Positions 24,960 through 36,568 of a stretch of 64,000 bases of DNA are shown in pieces. The DNA is from Halichondria panicea. Taxonomy: Eukaryota > Porifera > Demospongiae > Suberitida > Halichondriidae. The notes under the pieces are model-generated. The model had not been told where the DNA came from. It saw nothing but the letters and a program-made list of their open reading frames with translations, and did not search any database. Within the stretch, counting starts at the first letter, position 1, and each line of letters starts with the position of its first letter. The stretch is from contig NC_087377.1 of NCBI RefSeq assembly GCF_963675165.1, forward strand, positions 13,078,198 through 13,142,197, in the 5' to 3' direction. The position numbers were made by a program, and so were the translations under genes.

Positions 24960-25540
24960 TCTGTATTTTAAACTCGGGCTTCAACACACTGCTGGAGCAA
25001 GTATACTTTACAAGCTACGTAGGTAAGCGTATAGTATTATCAGCTAAAAACATACGCACACAAAGCTTACCTCTAAAGTAATCTCTCGCTCTGTCCTTGG
25101 CTGGATAACTCTTCGACTGTTCAGATAGAACTACAAGGTAGCTTGAAGAGAACTGTTACTGTTACTAAGGGGTGCATCTTTCTTTGCCACACTGAAACAA
25201 ATAAATTGAATATCAAACACTGTACACTACACTCTAAAAACAGGCTCTAAACTAACTCAGCTTCTACACCAGTATACTTTACACACTCATAAGCTATCTA
25301 GGCAAGTGCATAAGCATATTAAATCAGCTCAGAGGCTTCTGAAGGCTTATACTAGCTACATAATGCTTGCTATATACGCACACAAAGCTTACCTCTGAAG
25401 TGATCCCTTGCTCTGGCCCTTGGCTGGTTGACTGTTTCGTTGGAAACCAGGAGATCCTGACACAGTAACTACTGTAGACTACTTTAGTAAGAAGTTGAAT
25501 AAAGAAAACTGTCACTGTTTCCAAGGTCTGTAAATTTCAC
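24960..25540 (-). repeat. Tandem duplication of a possible short exon
   Basis: Two copies of a block containing (minus strand) an ..AGAG|GTAAGCTTTGTG donor, at about 24990-25190 and 25270-25530. Both can read a short basic peptide (AKDRARDYFR and RARARDHFR) before the donor. No protein family recognised; could be remains of a multi-exon gene. Confidence 0.4.
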
Positions 25541-25554
25541 CTCTACTGTATGTT

Positions 25555-26636
25555 TATAAATTCAGGTTTGCACGTTGTTATGGACTTTTGAAGCTGGAAC
25601 ACTGGCCAATTTTACAAGGTAAACGTTTCGTTTTGCTTCCTTTTTGAAATAATCCTCCTCATCGTAGGCTCCCATCTGAAGTTTTTTCACTATTGATAAA
25701 GATGTGTTGAAGAATGCTCCCAGGTTTGTTATTCTCTTTCACTAGCATTCACATATTAAACACGCAATCAAATTGACTTTAGATAATGCTGCCGAGTTGA
25801 AGTCTGGACTAATTACGTAAGTGCCACTGTTCTATTGTGTTTTGTGATACGTTATTGCTTCTGTAGACACTAGATGTTGTCAGAAGAATGAACTAAAGAT
25901 AAAGCAACAGTTTCCTGGTAAGAAAATTCAGCAAGTATGTAATCTGTGTGAATAGCGTATTGGTGTACAGTTGCGGGATATCTTCGAGATGAAAAAGAGC
26001 CCTTGTAATGTGTACAGCACACTGTAAGCTGTTGACTGACTTCATAGTACGCCGGTAAGATTATTCACAGTGGACAGTGGTGTGTTCTTCTTTTAATCTT
26101 CTAACTCTTCTTCAGATGTTGCAAAACTCAAGGTTTGTTTATTGTTTTCATCTTTAGCACTCGTTACACATGTTATTTAATAGATTTCTTTATTGGCATG
26201 CCGAGTTGGAGTCTGGATGTGTTAGGTAAGTGCCATTATTTTGTATGTGTTTGGTGGTGCATTATATGCCTCATAGATTGAAGTTTTTAGACGAATGATA
26301 AAGAGAATGCAACAATTGCCTGGTAAGCAACTTAGTTTAATCTATGTGAATAAGTATTATTAGTGTACAGCTGGCGAGCTATCTCGGAGATGAAGAACGG
26401 CCCTTCAAGCTGTTCACTGACTTCATAGTACGCCGGTAAGCAGTGGTGTATTTTTTGTATAATTCCCAGCCTCTTCTCCTCAGAGTCTATCTTTGTGCAC
26501 AAAAACAAGACAAATATAAATACAGTAAGTTAGTATACTTATGTGGCGTTAACGTACGATTCAACTGGTTGTTTTTATCTGCAGTGCCACCGTGGGGATG
26601 TGAAGACACGGATATGATAATGAGAGACATAATGTA
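25555..26636 (+). pseudogene. Tandemly duplicated mini-exon gene remnant, product unknown
   Basis: A chain of short stretches with good AG and GTAAG borders appears twice: unit 1 about 25780-26052 and unit 2 about 26183-26435. Matching pieces are GCCGAGTTGAAGTCTGGA/GCCGAGTTGGAGTCTGGA, then an RRM..Q-P exon before GTAAG, then an exon reading GYLRDEKEP in unit 1 and SYLGDEERPFKLFTDFIVRR in unit 2. Frames do not stay open through the joins: stops or one-base shifts occur in each unit, so it looks like a decayed gene with internal exon duplication. A last open stretch ends in TAG at 26636. Family not recognised. Confidence 0.45.
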
Positions 26637-26933
26637 GCTGAACAGAAATTAATATATATGTATAATTATCTTGTTCTTGTCTTCTTTGTCTTTGAATTGT
26701 GACCTTTTGAAGCATGATACTAGCTTATTAAATTGTGCATGAGAACAGTATGATACAGGCTGAATACAGGCCGTTTGTACGGGCTGTATGTGAACGGCCT
26801 GTTTAGTAGTGTCTACCCAACGGTCCCGTATCAGGATGTGGTAAACGTCCTGTAACGGACATGTAACGGACCTGACACGCCCCGTGGATTTTTGGCTGTG
26901 TAGGAGCTGATAATGAAAGTAATTTAAAATTAA
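26637..26933. other. Short repeat-rich spacer
   Basis: Contains imperfect repeats of CAGGCCGTTTGTACGGGCTG and CCTGTAACGGAC at 26755-26880. Confidence 0.35.
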
Positions 26934-28493
26934 TTAGATTTTCGTTCCGCGGTGGGTGGTACTACGTATGAAATCATAACCGCGGCTAGTGAGGGTGGAT
27001 TTAGATGCTAAAGCACGTGAAATGAAGTTCGAAAAAATATCTGATATTCTATTAAGTGGTTTAGAGATTGGAACAAGTACACAATCTCTAAGCGCAGAAG
27101 GAATGTATCCATGGCGAAGGACAGCCGTGAAGAAGGTTGCAAGGGATGGCGCAATGACAGATGCAGCAAGCACAAAATGGTTTGATAACAAATTGGAACC
27201 GTCAGATTTGTTACGGCCAAGATCTTTTAAACAGTGTTCTACAAGTTCCACTGAAATATCAACCTCTTCAATGTCAGAAACCGTTATCTGGGAGGCCACC
27301 TTATCTAAAAGAACATTCCTGTGTGTAGTATCACTGTAGTTCAAGATGCCAGATAGCTTTGAACGAAAGCACTCACTGATCTCCTTGTCATTGCTGAAAC
27401 CATCCACAACTGGGGAATTGCACTGTTTAGAGCGAGACTTCATTTTCATCACTTCTTTCCAGAATAGAGAGTTATTGGCCGACAGAAGTGCATTACTAAG
27501 CTTCTCACTGACAATGTGTTTTTGTCTCCGCTTGACATTCCTAACCGCATACTTGTAAGCTTTCTTAGTCTGCTTTCGCAGATCAAACACGACACCAGCC
27601 TCAGGACAGCCTGCCTCTACCCATATCTTGTTCCAAACCATGGCAGATTCTCTTACTTCACGCACGTGATCATTCCATCCAGGCATTGTTCTAGCTCTTT
27701 TGCTTATGACCGGGAAACAAAGTTTGGATGCAACAGAAAGACAGGACAGTAGCTAATTACAGAACAAATCAATTTCCTCGTGGTGTAATAAACAGCACGT
27801 TGAGCCGCAATTAAGAAGGTCCTATGACAAAAGTGGTAGAGTTTGAAATATAATTTGTCTGTAATCCTCAATATTATTTGCACTTAAAACCGACCAATTG
27901 ATACCACGAACGGGCTGTTGAATAGGACAATTTCTAGTGAGTCTTCCAGAAACATCGTTGACACTAGAATCCAGTTTAAGCACAAACGCGAGTGGTGCAT
28001 GATCCGAAAAATTGCTTGGAGAGTGAACACTATGGACACCACAAATTATATCAGTGTGATGTTGCAGCGTGAGAATGTGATCATGATCAGGCCACGACCT
28101 GACAGAACCCCCATCACGTTCATACGTGAAGTTTACACATTCTCTATAAAAAAGGTCCACAGAACAAAGATTAAAGTCAGACATGAAGGACAAGAGACTA
28201 TCACGAAAAACTGATGGACGTATCATATCAACATTAAAATTACCCGCAATAACAATCTTATCAAATGAGTGAGACTCAATAATACCCTTCAATTCTCCAA
28301 GAGTTTCAAGATATGTGGCATGTGAGTGTGCAGTGCCATAATTTGTGGGCATGTATACATTAAGAAGCAAGACAGTCCAACAATTTGTAGTGATCGTAAT
28401 AGCACAGAATCTTAGAATTAATTCGTTTGATAAAGGGAAGGAGTGATTTTCGAATGAGGAAACCACAACCACCAAAAGGTCGTCCTCTTATAA
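26934..28493 (-). pseudogene. LINE fragment: APE endonuclease plus start of reverse transcriptase
   Basis: Read right to left. 28493-27822 encodes an apurinic-like endonuclease: FGGCGFLIRKS, then LLNVYMPT, the IAGNFN block where active enzymes carry GDFN, DHILTL and FSDHAPL near the end. 27686-26934 continues with the linker and the start of the RT region (GWNDHVREVR, GRNKSDGSN, LVPISKP) and is then cut off. At least one frame change near 28470, a stop between the two ORFs, and loss of the RT core make it inactive. Order EN-linker-RT is that of CR1/L2/jockey-type non-LTR elements. Confidence 0.8.
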
Positions 28494-28639
28494 ATTGCTT
28501 TTCGTTTTTGCTGACTCAGCAGTAACGGCTACTGCACTTCAGCTAGTCTCATATTTTAGTCGCCCTCTAAAAGTTGGGCGGCCTAATCACGAGTCTATGT
28601 TATAGAGGGCGACTGATTTATGAGAGAATGTTTTTGCAC

Positions 28640-29010
28640 GCTTTCTGTCGCTGAATCGATCCGTTGACAACTAGTTGGTGTCTGTGATGGTTACTGGACC
28701 TAACCCTATCAGCACATAATAGCCATTCTAGCTAGATCCAGTCGTGTTATATTGCTGAGTCAGCAAAAACGAAAAGCAATTTGGCCTGGAATGTCATTAA
28801 AGGTCATAATTAGTGAAAGTTGGTAGAAAAATCTGTTGACAGCTAGTTGTGTTTGGTGTCTATGATGGTTACCGGACCTAACCCTATCAGCACATAATAC
28901 CCATACTAGCTAGATCCGCCTAGATCCGGTCATGTTCTACTGCTGAGTCAGCAAAAACGAAAAGCAATTTGGCCTGGAATGTCATTAAAAGGTCATAATT
29001 AGTGAAAGTT
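28640..29010. repeat. Two tandem units of about 185 bp
   Basis: GGACCTAACCCTATCAGCAC, GCTGAGTCAGCAAAAACGAA and GGCCTGGAATGTCATTAAA occur in each unit. A third copy of the GCTGAGTCAGCAAAAACG motif stands inverted at 28495-28525, at the edge of the LINE fragment. Confidence 0.7.
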
Positions 29011-29775
29011 CAAGTGATGTCCGACCTCCTCTGGAACCAGAGGAGGAATGCCAGTGTCAAAAGGTCACTAATTAAAACACCATGTGGCCCTATGTTTTAC
29101 ATGTAAAACTGAGTTTACCCTCGCGCCCCTGAGTTTATACACCATCAATAGCTTGATCCTCTTTATAATCACAACAGAAATCGGTTGAGCTATCGCGCCC
29201 CAGAGGAATCAGCTTGAGAGAGAGGAGATCCAGGATTTAATTGCAACCTTTGACCTTTTATTGCATTCTTCAAAACCACAAGATATGGAAATTAGCCTTC
29301 TGTGGCTAGGGTATAAATTTTGATGTACTGGCTTGCTGCACTGGATAGATCTAGGTATAGTAAGCAGGCATATAAAGAACAGAAGCGCTAAGCTGCTACA
29401 TGTATATGCAGCAAAGGTCAAGAACCCAGAACAAGAATGTTTAATCCTTCATTAAACGTGACCCTATTGACCCTGGCGTTCCTCCTCTGCTCTGGAACAC
29501 CAGGCCGTATTTTAATCGGCGTGGATTCGAGGCTAGGGCGTAACTAAAAATTTTACGGAAAGGAGGCAACACCCCCGCAAAATGTTTGCCCGGAAACCAC
29601 ACCCACTAATTATCTCGCGTAGACGTGCATGCAAATGGCAATTTACCTGCTCTTCCTACATCAACAAGACTAAACTGTGAAGATCTATATACCTATAGTT
29701 ATAGCTAGTTATCCAGAAGTTAGCTATAGCTAGAGCTATTAAAAACTAGTGATGTGAGTCACATGACACTTGAAG
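29011..29775. other. Non-coding stretch with a palindromic-element half
   Basis: No gene. GGCCGTATTTTAATCGGCGT followed by GGATTCGAGGCTA (29503-29535) is one arm plus centre of the 46-base palindrome family. Confidence 0.45.
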
Positions 29776-30640
29776 TTCTATAGTACAGGAGACAAGGGCC
29801 TCCTGTGCCTCATTGCTAGTTATGCCACTGTTTCTACTAGCAAAATACGTTAGGGTCATTGTCATCAAGGTTCTCGATTGCAGAAAAAGGCCGATTCTGT
29901 CTTTTTTGGGATTGGTTTCATCTTTTTCATGGGGAGTGGTAGTACAGTAGACTCTCGCTATTCCGGCTCTCTGAAATGCGGCCACCTCGATATACCGGCC
30001 ATTTGGTTTGGCACGGAATGCTTGCTATATGTTTTCTGCACAAAACTCGACCTGAAGTACGGCCACCTCGCTATTCCGTTTACCGGCCAGTGCTGTCTGT
30101 CCCAAACAAGGTAAATTTATACGTATATTACAGCCGGATATGACGTTTTGGGTGTGGTTTAGCAAATAAAATTGAATTACACTTAATTAAAAAATAGAGA
30201 ACAGAATGATTCATTATCCTACATTATCCTCGAGACAAGAACCGCAAAAGTAGTCATTAGGTTCGAGGTAAGGTCGTTTTTAAGCCGCGGCTATTTCCTG
30301 AGATGCAGCCACCTCGCTATTCCGGCCAAGCTGCATGGTCCCAAGGGTGACCGGATTAACGAGAGTCTACTGTATTCTATAAACTGCTTCTTAGGCACTG
30401 ACTTGCCTGTGTGTAAGAAACACTGAACTAAGGTCTTCGGTTCTAGTCTCGTTTGCTACACGCTTTAAGAGTTCACCCATGGTTCTATATCTGTTTTCAT
30501 TATAATTAAAATAATATGTACGAGGCTATATACATCATACAAGCATAGCCATTGAGGACATACTGTATATCCATGTTAGCCTGCCAAGCTCGTAGTAGTA
30601 CATGCGAATTGTAATTGCTAACGTTACATTCATTTGGTTT
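29776..30640. repeat. Dispersed repeat, filled copy (pair of 58446-58935)
   Basis: Aligns directly to 58446-58935 (GTACAGGAG.. to TTTGGTTTACG), except that it carries the 428-base MITE 29945-30372. Contains no gene of its own that I can identify. Confidence 0.85.
29945..30372. mobile_element. CAGTAGAC-family MITE with proven TA insertion
   Basis: 428 bp; left end CAGTAGACTCTCGCTATTCC, right end GGATTAACGAGAGTCTACTG. TA precedes and follows. The empty site (GGAGTGGTAGTATTCTATAA) is at 58623-58642, which fixes both ends and the TA duplication. Non-autonomous; pogo/Tigger-like by ends and target. Confidence 0.92.
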
Positions 30641-31264
30641 ACGCTAAAGCACATTAAAGGGAAGGTACTATGAAAAAAATTAAGTTTTATTTTTTTCCCT
30701 TAGGTGCTGGAACACCTACGCCCACGTACGCCCACACACACGTTGCTAGGGAAATCTAACTATGAAACTACCTCATTGCCAGCAATGACTGGACACCAAT
30801 TAAAATATGTCAGTAAATCAGTTAGTATTTTCTGTATAATTATTACGGTATGATTTTATATGTGTTCTTATGAGACCAAAGGCTATGCTTCCCTTTTTCC
30901 CTTGTAGGGAGTTACTTTCAGTTGATTTGCTGATACAAAGAAGAAGAAATACACCTTAGCTAACCTTGGAATCATGATCCCACAAGAAGCTAGCCAGCCA
31001 GCTTGTATAAGTTCCCTAACTGCTTTTGTTGATCAATGTTTCAGCGCTTGTCTCGTGTATTGTATTGTAAAATTTGATTATTTTGTATTTTTGTGTTTGA
31101 TTTGCGGCATTCTTACACATATATTTTCATTTTTGCCGATTGCCAGCAAAAATATACGGCCTACTCTGCTGCTTAAAGCGGCTGCTGCTCGATATAAAGT
31201 GGACTAAGCGGATCCAAAATGTGTCCAGTTTTGTCAAAAAATCCACAATTATCAATGACGTATC
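30641..31264. other. Non-coding stretch, nothing recognised
   Basis: AT-rich with no exon or paired ends found. Confidence 0.35.
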
Positions 31265-31271
31265 GCATTAT

Positions 31272-32811
31272 CATAGATGATACAGTACTGACGTGGATGT
31301 GAAACGTTTCCGGATTCCGGTATTCTGCTTGACGCTATCATAGTAACGGGCATATCCGAGGTAATTTACTAGTTTCCGTAAATTAGGCAATTTGATCCAA
31401 ATAAACGCCGAGGAAATTATCGAGGTTATACCAAGCAGCTGTGTAAGTGAGTTGGCAGAACTGGCCAGAGACAGATAAAAGAGAATCTATGTATTAACAG
31501 AAAGGATATTGATGCTGCAAGTGTATTAAGAGAAGACAGTAGTAGTGACTGTGAGGAGGTAGAATGAGTAGAGGAAGTACAGTCCAGTGCAAGATTTAAC
31601 TATTCTATAATTAGTCTAGTAAATAGTCTATAATTATTATTTTATAGTAGATCTACCCCTGTACCCATGTAATTATATCCAAAAAGCAAGCCACTCAATG
31701 TTGGTAGCATGCATGTAGATCAAAAGAAGTGTGGCTGACTCATAACACTAGCATGAGATAAGCAAACGGGTGAAATTGTTGATGATCTGTACGTGTACGT
31801 GTATACGTGTAGCTACATGCTAATATTATAATAGTCTTGAGAGTATTAATTTATAGTACACGATAAACTGTTTCTTGATCGTTTACGAAGTGGCTGTGAG
31901 AGAGACACATTCCAACTTGCCGGTTTGAAATTCCTATACAAGTGTAGATACACGGCACTTGAAAAGAGGTTGGACGTTAATGCTGTCTTCACCGATGGTG
32001 TTGCCTAGAGAAGTAGCACTCGAGTAGGTCCTGGGATAAATTTCACTTGATAGTATAATTAGCTAACATTTGGCAATTGATATCTTAGCTCAGCAAAAGA
32101 CAACACTGCAATTTGGAAAGTTAATGACATGTACATGTACGTGTGAACTTATTGATAGAAATCATAATTGTATAGTTGTAATAAGAACGTAGCATTAATT
32201 TTTGTTTAACAGTACATGTACATGGATTTTACATATTTTTCTTGAGGCTGTATTTTTCCTTACTGTATGCTTAGTTAATAGATTCTCCTGCTGCATCAAT
32301 ACACGAAGGTTTTCATCAGCTAAATATGCAAAAAGTAGGTTCAACAGGTTTAGAAATAATCTCACGCAAAAAGTGCAACTAACTCATGCTTTAGCCCTTT
32401 CTATAGCACTTAAACTTTCATAACAGTTGTCAAACATAGATTCTCCTTGTAGTTTACAGTGTACTTCAAGTATTACTACTGAATGGTAACCTGAATATTT
32501 ACTGTCCAAGCCAAAAATCTCACACAAAGTATTTTTACAGGAAAATTTATGCTAAAATATGATATTCTCCCATGAGCTTAGAGAAACTAGTCTTACCTAC
32601 AAGCCCACTGCAAGTATCAATGTGTGCCGGTCATTTTCACCAGTTTTCAGACACGGAACACTGTTTACTACGCTCTGGTTGCTATATAAACATGACAGTT
32701 ACAGGGTTTCTAACATAATCTGCTCGTTACAATGATAGCTTAAGACAATTTCCGTGGACCCCTCCGGATACTAGGGCGTTTCACATCCACGTCAGTACTG
32801 TATCATCTATG
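31272..32811. mobile_element. TIR element, 1.54 kb, 7-bp target duplication
   Basis: Inverted ends of 35 bases starting CATAGATGATACAGTACTGA; the right end is the complement ending CATCTATG. GCATTAT stands on both sides (31265-31271, 32812-32818). Interior shows no intact transposase. Superfamily uncertain; hAT elements usually duplicate 8 bases. Confidence 0.82.
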
Positions 32812-33060
32812 GCATTATCTACACATACCTAAGAGCTGTGTAGAGCCACTAATTTGGGGAATTCCCCATTAATCGCAACGTACCAGCAATGTAAAGTGTA
32901 TATGGCTGCAAGTAAGTATAGGCTAGCAGTCATTTACTTGAAGATAGTAAATGTCTACAATCTATCAGGATATATAGTACACTATATTATTATGTTGGGT
33001 AGAATTAATCATGATTCAGAGTCAAGTCGTGGCTGTTTGTTCATGTCTACTAAATCTAAT

Positions 33061-33826
33061 CAGAGATACAAAAGAAAGGGGATTGGAAACGAAATTTTTA
33101 CGAAATTTTTGCGTGAAGCATTCCGTGTTATAGGGCGTGGCTAAAACTACAAAGGATTATATTTATAGTCAGCATGCTCATTACCAGTCTTGACTGCTCT
33201 ACAATGTGCTGTACATAGAAACAGTGAAATTGATCATTTTTAATGTTGATTTTTCTAAAAAGTAAAGAAAATTTAGCTCTAAAAAGTCGACTAAGCCATG
33301 CAGCCACTATTACTAGACAAATAAATGCTATGCAAGAAGAAATAGCCTTTACTATGAAGTCGTAGGAGGGACAGGCCCGTGGCGTGTCTAAAAGTATACT
33401 AAAGCAGTTTGAAGGACTATACTGCAAACGTTTATGAACAGTACAGCTTATTTATAGCATGAAGCCATTCTATGTAGCACTTAGATACATAATAACCAAG
33501 TCAAGCAATGTCCTTTGCTGTTTTGACTTCACAGGAGGGACAGAGAAAAGTTGACATAGAGTAATTCAAGCTAAACTCAAAAAAATTGGAAACAGAGTAA
33601 AGACAACGGACTTAGAGCTTGTCAGTGGTATAAGCTTACTTCTCTCAAGTATCTCCCAGGCCCTGAGTGATCTCTAGTGGATAGGAGAGCTAGAAACCAG
33701 GGATACAAAACTTTTCCATGTAATTATTTGCGAGCGCAATAATTACACGGAGTGCTTCACCGGATGTCAGTCCTTTTACATAGGGCGTGGGCGGTCGTTT
33801 CCAATCCCCTTTCTTTTGTATCTCTG
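33061..33826. mobile_element. TIR element, 766 bp, 7-bp target duplication
   Basis: Ends CAGAGATACAAAAGAAAGGG and CCCTTTCTTTTGTATCTCTG. ATCTAAT stands on both sides (33054-33060, 33827-33833). CAGAG termini recall hAT elements but the duplication is 7 bases as read. Right half is shared with 22650-22960. Confidence 0.85.
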
Positions 33827-34329
33827 ATCTAATGGAGTTTTTCGTATGTAGACTTTCGTTTCTTTCGCTTAAATTGTGATGTCTCGTCTATTCTCGCTTC
33901 AGCTTTCAGAACCTCCCCCACTGGGTCATGCAGATTACTGGAGAAGTAGTGTCTCTTGGCGTCATCATTATTTTTCTCCACCCCTAGAGAAAAAGGTGAT
34001 TAAAATATTATCTCTTTACACTCGAACTCACCTTGTCCACTAAACATCTTGACATTTCCGTATTTTGAAATAAAGTAAGGGAAGTGAAAGACTGGTGTGC
34101 ATATAGGGCGTAATATTCTTTTCCTGAAACCCTTGACACTTGTGCTTCAAGCTCAAGAAAAGCCTTATCCAGTCTTTCGCCTATCATGATAGATTATAGT
34201 AAATTAGATACAATGGTTCTCCCTACTAGTAAACTAACACTATACCTTTTGCTCAACCACTTCACTGGGAGGTGGAGTCCAGCTAGAAACCATCTTTTAC
34301 AAAGAGAGAAATTCCTATAGAGCCAGACC

Positions 34330-36402
34330 ATATAAATAATTATGTTTGTAAAATGCGAAGGGAAATTTAATTAGTACTCACTGTCCAAAGTTGGGCCATT
34401 TTAGCTTGAATTTCTTCCTTCAGTAGGTCAGCAAACCTCACTGGGAGACGTTCCAGAAACTTCTTGGTGTCGTTCCCCTGCAGTGATGTCCATTCGTAAT
34501 GTCCAGAAGCTTTGCCATCTGACCCCTTGCTTCCCATACCCTGAACGTGATACCACAGTCTTTAACGATCGTCTGTAGTGTTTGTAGGTGAGTGAGTATA
34601 TGTGCGTTTCCTTGTCTGTCTTGTTTAGCAGATGCCACTATCTCTAGAATGAGATTTCTTGTTAAAACGTCAGCTATACGTAGGAGTAGGTGTAGCTCAT
34701 CGGGTATTATATGGTCTGGCTCTATGTTCAGTAGTGGTATTGTAATTGATCCTAGTCGTACACTTGCTGGTTTACTGCTGGGAAGTGCGCCTTTTGCTTG
34801 TAGGGAACTCAATGTTCTTGCATTTGTTACGGTGTAGTCAGCCCTATCCTTTGACATATCCCACCTATAGCGGCAAATGGGGAAGCTAGGTTTAAGCATA
34901 ATAATTATAGATATACCTTTCATCCTTCTTGATGGTACACCAGACACAAGCGTACATAGAGGTTGCTTTGTTGAGGCCCATACTCAGTAAAAGAAACTAA
35001 TAATGCAATTTTTATAGTCAGTAATTAACTATACATTCTCACCTTGTAATCACTACCCAGGAAAAACTCAAGGCGGTACTCTGTTTCATCAATAGTGAGT
35101 AGTGGGTGTGAAATGATGTCGTTCAACTCCTTCAATACCTCAGATAGTCCTGAACTAATTGTTTCATACGACTCTTCGGCTTTTAGGCCAGCAAAAGTAT
35201 GATTGCCTGTATGAATGTCAATATAAAAATATTTTCACCACTTTCTCGTTTAATATTTTTATTGGTAAGCTTACCTATGCCTGATAAAACATTGTCTTGA
35301 ATTTCTGGAAATGCAAATGAGAGAAGTATGATATTGGATGATCTTGTGAATCTGGCTCCGTCACCACTGAGTTTTACTTTTACTGGTTGGGTGATAGCTT
35401 TCCCTGAATGAACCTAAAATAATCCATAATAATAGTGTATAATTTCTTCTTTACTTACGATCTTAGCTAGCTCTTCCTGGATTGCAGCTTTCGGTGGTCT
35501 ATAAGCACCAGGATAAGCACCTTCGAGATATCGGATGTCGAGAGAGTTGTTAATTGAGAGGCGAGCATCCTTGATTCGGTACAGTGGTGGTAAATCAGAT
35601 GCGACGCTCAATTCATGATAAGCTTCGTTCACTCACAACAAACCTGTCAAGTACATAAAGAGCTTGCTGTACCCTCGCAGAATCGTTTGGTGAAAGAGCT
35701 GGCGTTTGATGTTGTGGCTTGTGAGATGGGCTAGATAAAAAATTGATGGGAGATCCTGTCTGTTTGCGTAGCTCTAGAGATTCTGGCTGAAGACCGAATG
35801 ATTCACAAAACCAAAGCGCTTGCTCTGCAGAGCTCTTACAGTGTGCTAGCTTTCGTTTTACCTGTCGTGGTGATATATACCTCGTGAACTTTTTTGCCTT
35901 TGTTGATGTGTGCTGTGGTAGGTCTACTTGTTTCGGGGATTGTTGTTGGCTGTGGAGATTCAGTGGATAGTTGCTGCTCAATTTCAGAATACGATTCTGC
36001 TTCTCCATCAAGCACGAAGAGGTTGTATTCTCCAGCAAGTACGGCATACCTCCTTCTTCCTTTTAGCCCCCGTATCCTTCTTGCTACCTTGCTAGCTTGT
36101 TCTGCAAGCCTTTTCTCCAGACGATCGCTTTGTGCTAGTTTAACTATTGTTACCATGCTATTAACTAAGCTAATGAATGTCTCTTCTGCCTTCTTGTTCA
36201 TGTACCAATGATGCAGCAACTCGATAGGAATAGAGAGAGAGAAGTTTGGCTGTACTTGTGGTTCTGTGTGGCTGAAGTCAGAGTACTTCTTTGCTGAATT
36301 TGAGATGGTGATGGACAGGCTCTCTGCTCTTCTGGACTGCTTGTTTACTGCCATAGCTAGGAGGCCCGGGATAATGGAACAAAAGGTCCCTTGAGCTGTC
36401 AT
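34330..36402 (-). pseudogene. Multi-exon repeat-type protein gene, function unknown, with frame breaks
   Basis: Read right to left; likely start MAVNKQSRRAESL at 36354. Exons cover about 36402-35613, 35632-35414, then short exons near 35400-35270 (KVKLSGDGARFTRSSN), 35210-35040 (HTFAGLKAEESYE, FFLGSDYK), 34990-34905 (YACVWCTIKKDER) and 34900-34360 (RWDMSKDRADY, PDELHLLLRIADVLTRNLI, EWTSLQGNDTKKFLERLP). I know such block order (GDGA, YACVWC, DELHLLLRI) from proteins repeated many times in sponge and cnidarian genomes, probably mobile-element derived; no enzyme family can be named safely. One-base shifts near 35870 and 34530 break the frame. Further 3' exons toward 34000 were not resolved. Confidence 0.55.
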
Positions 36403-36568
36403 GTAACAAAATTAATTAGCCATGTCAATATGAGTGGGTGGGTGAATAGGCTGCGGTGTTGTCACCCACTAAATTAACCACAGTACTCATTCAATAGCAT
36501 GATAACACTTCTCAGATGCATTATGGCGGGTATTTTGCGATCTCTGGTTCTCTTAGACTTATTACAAA

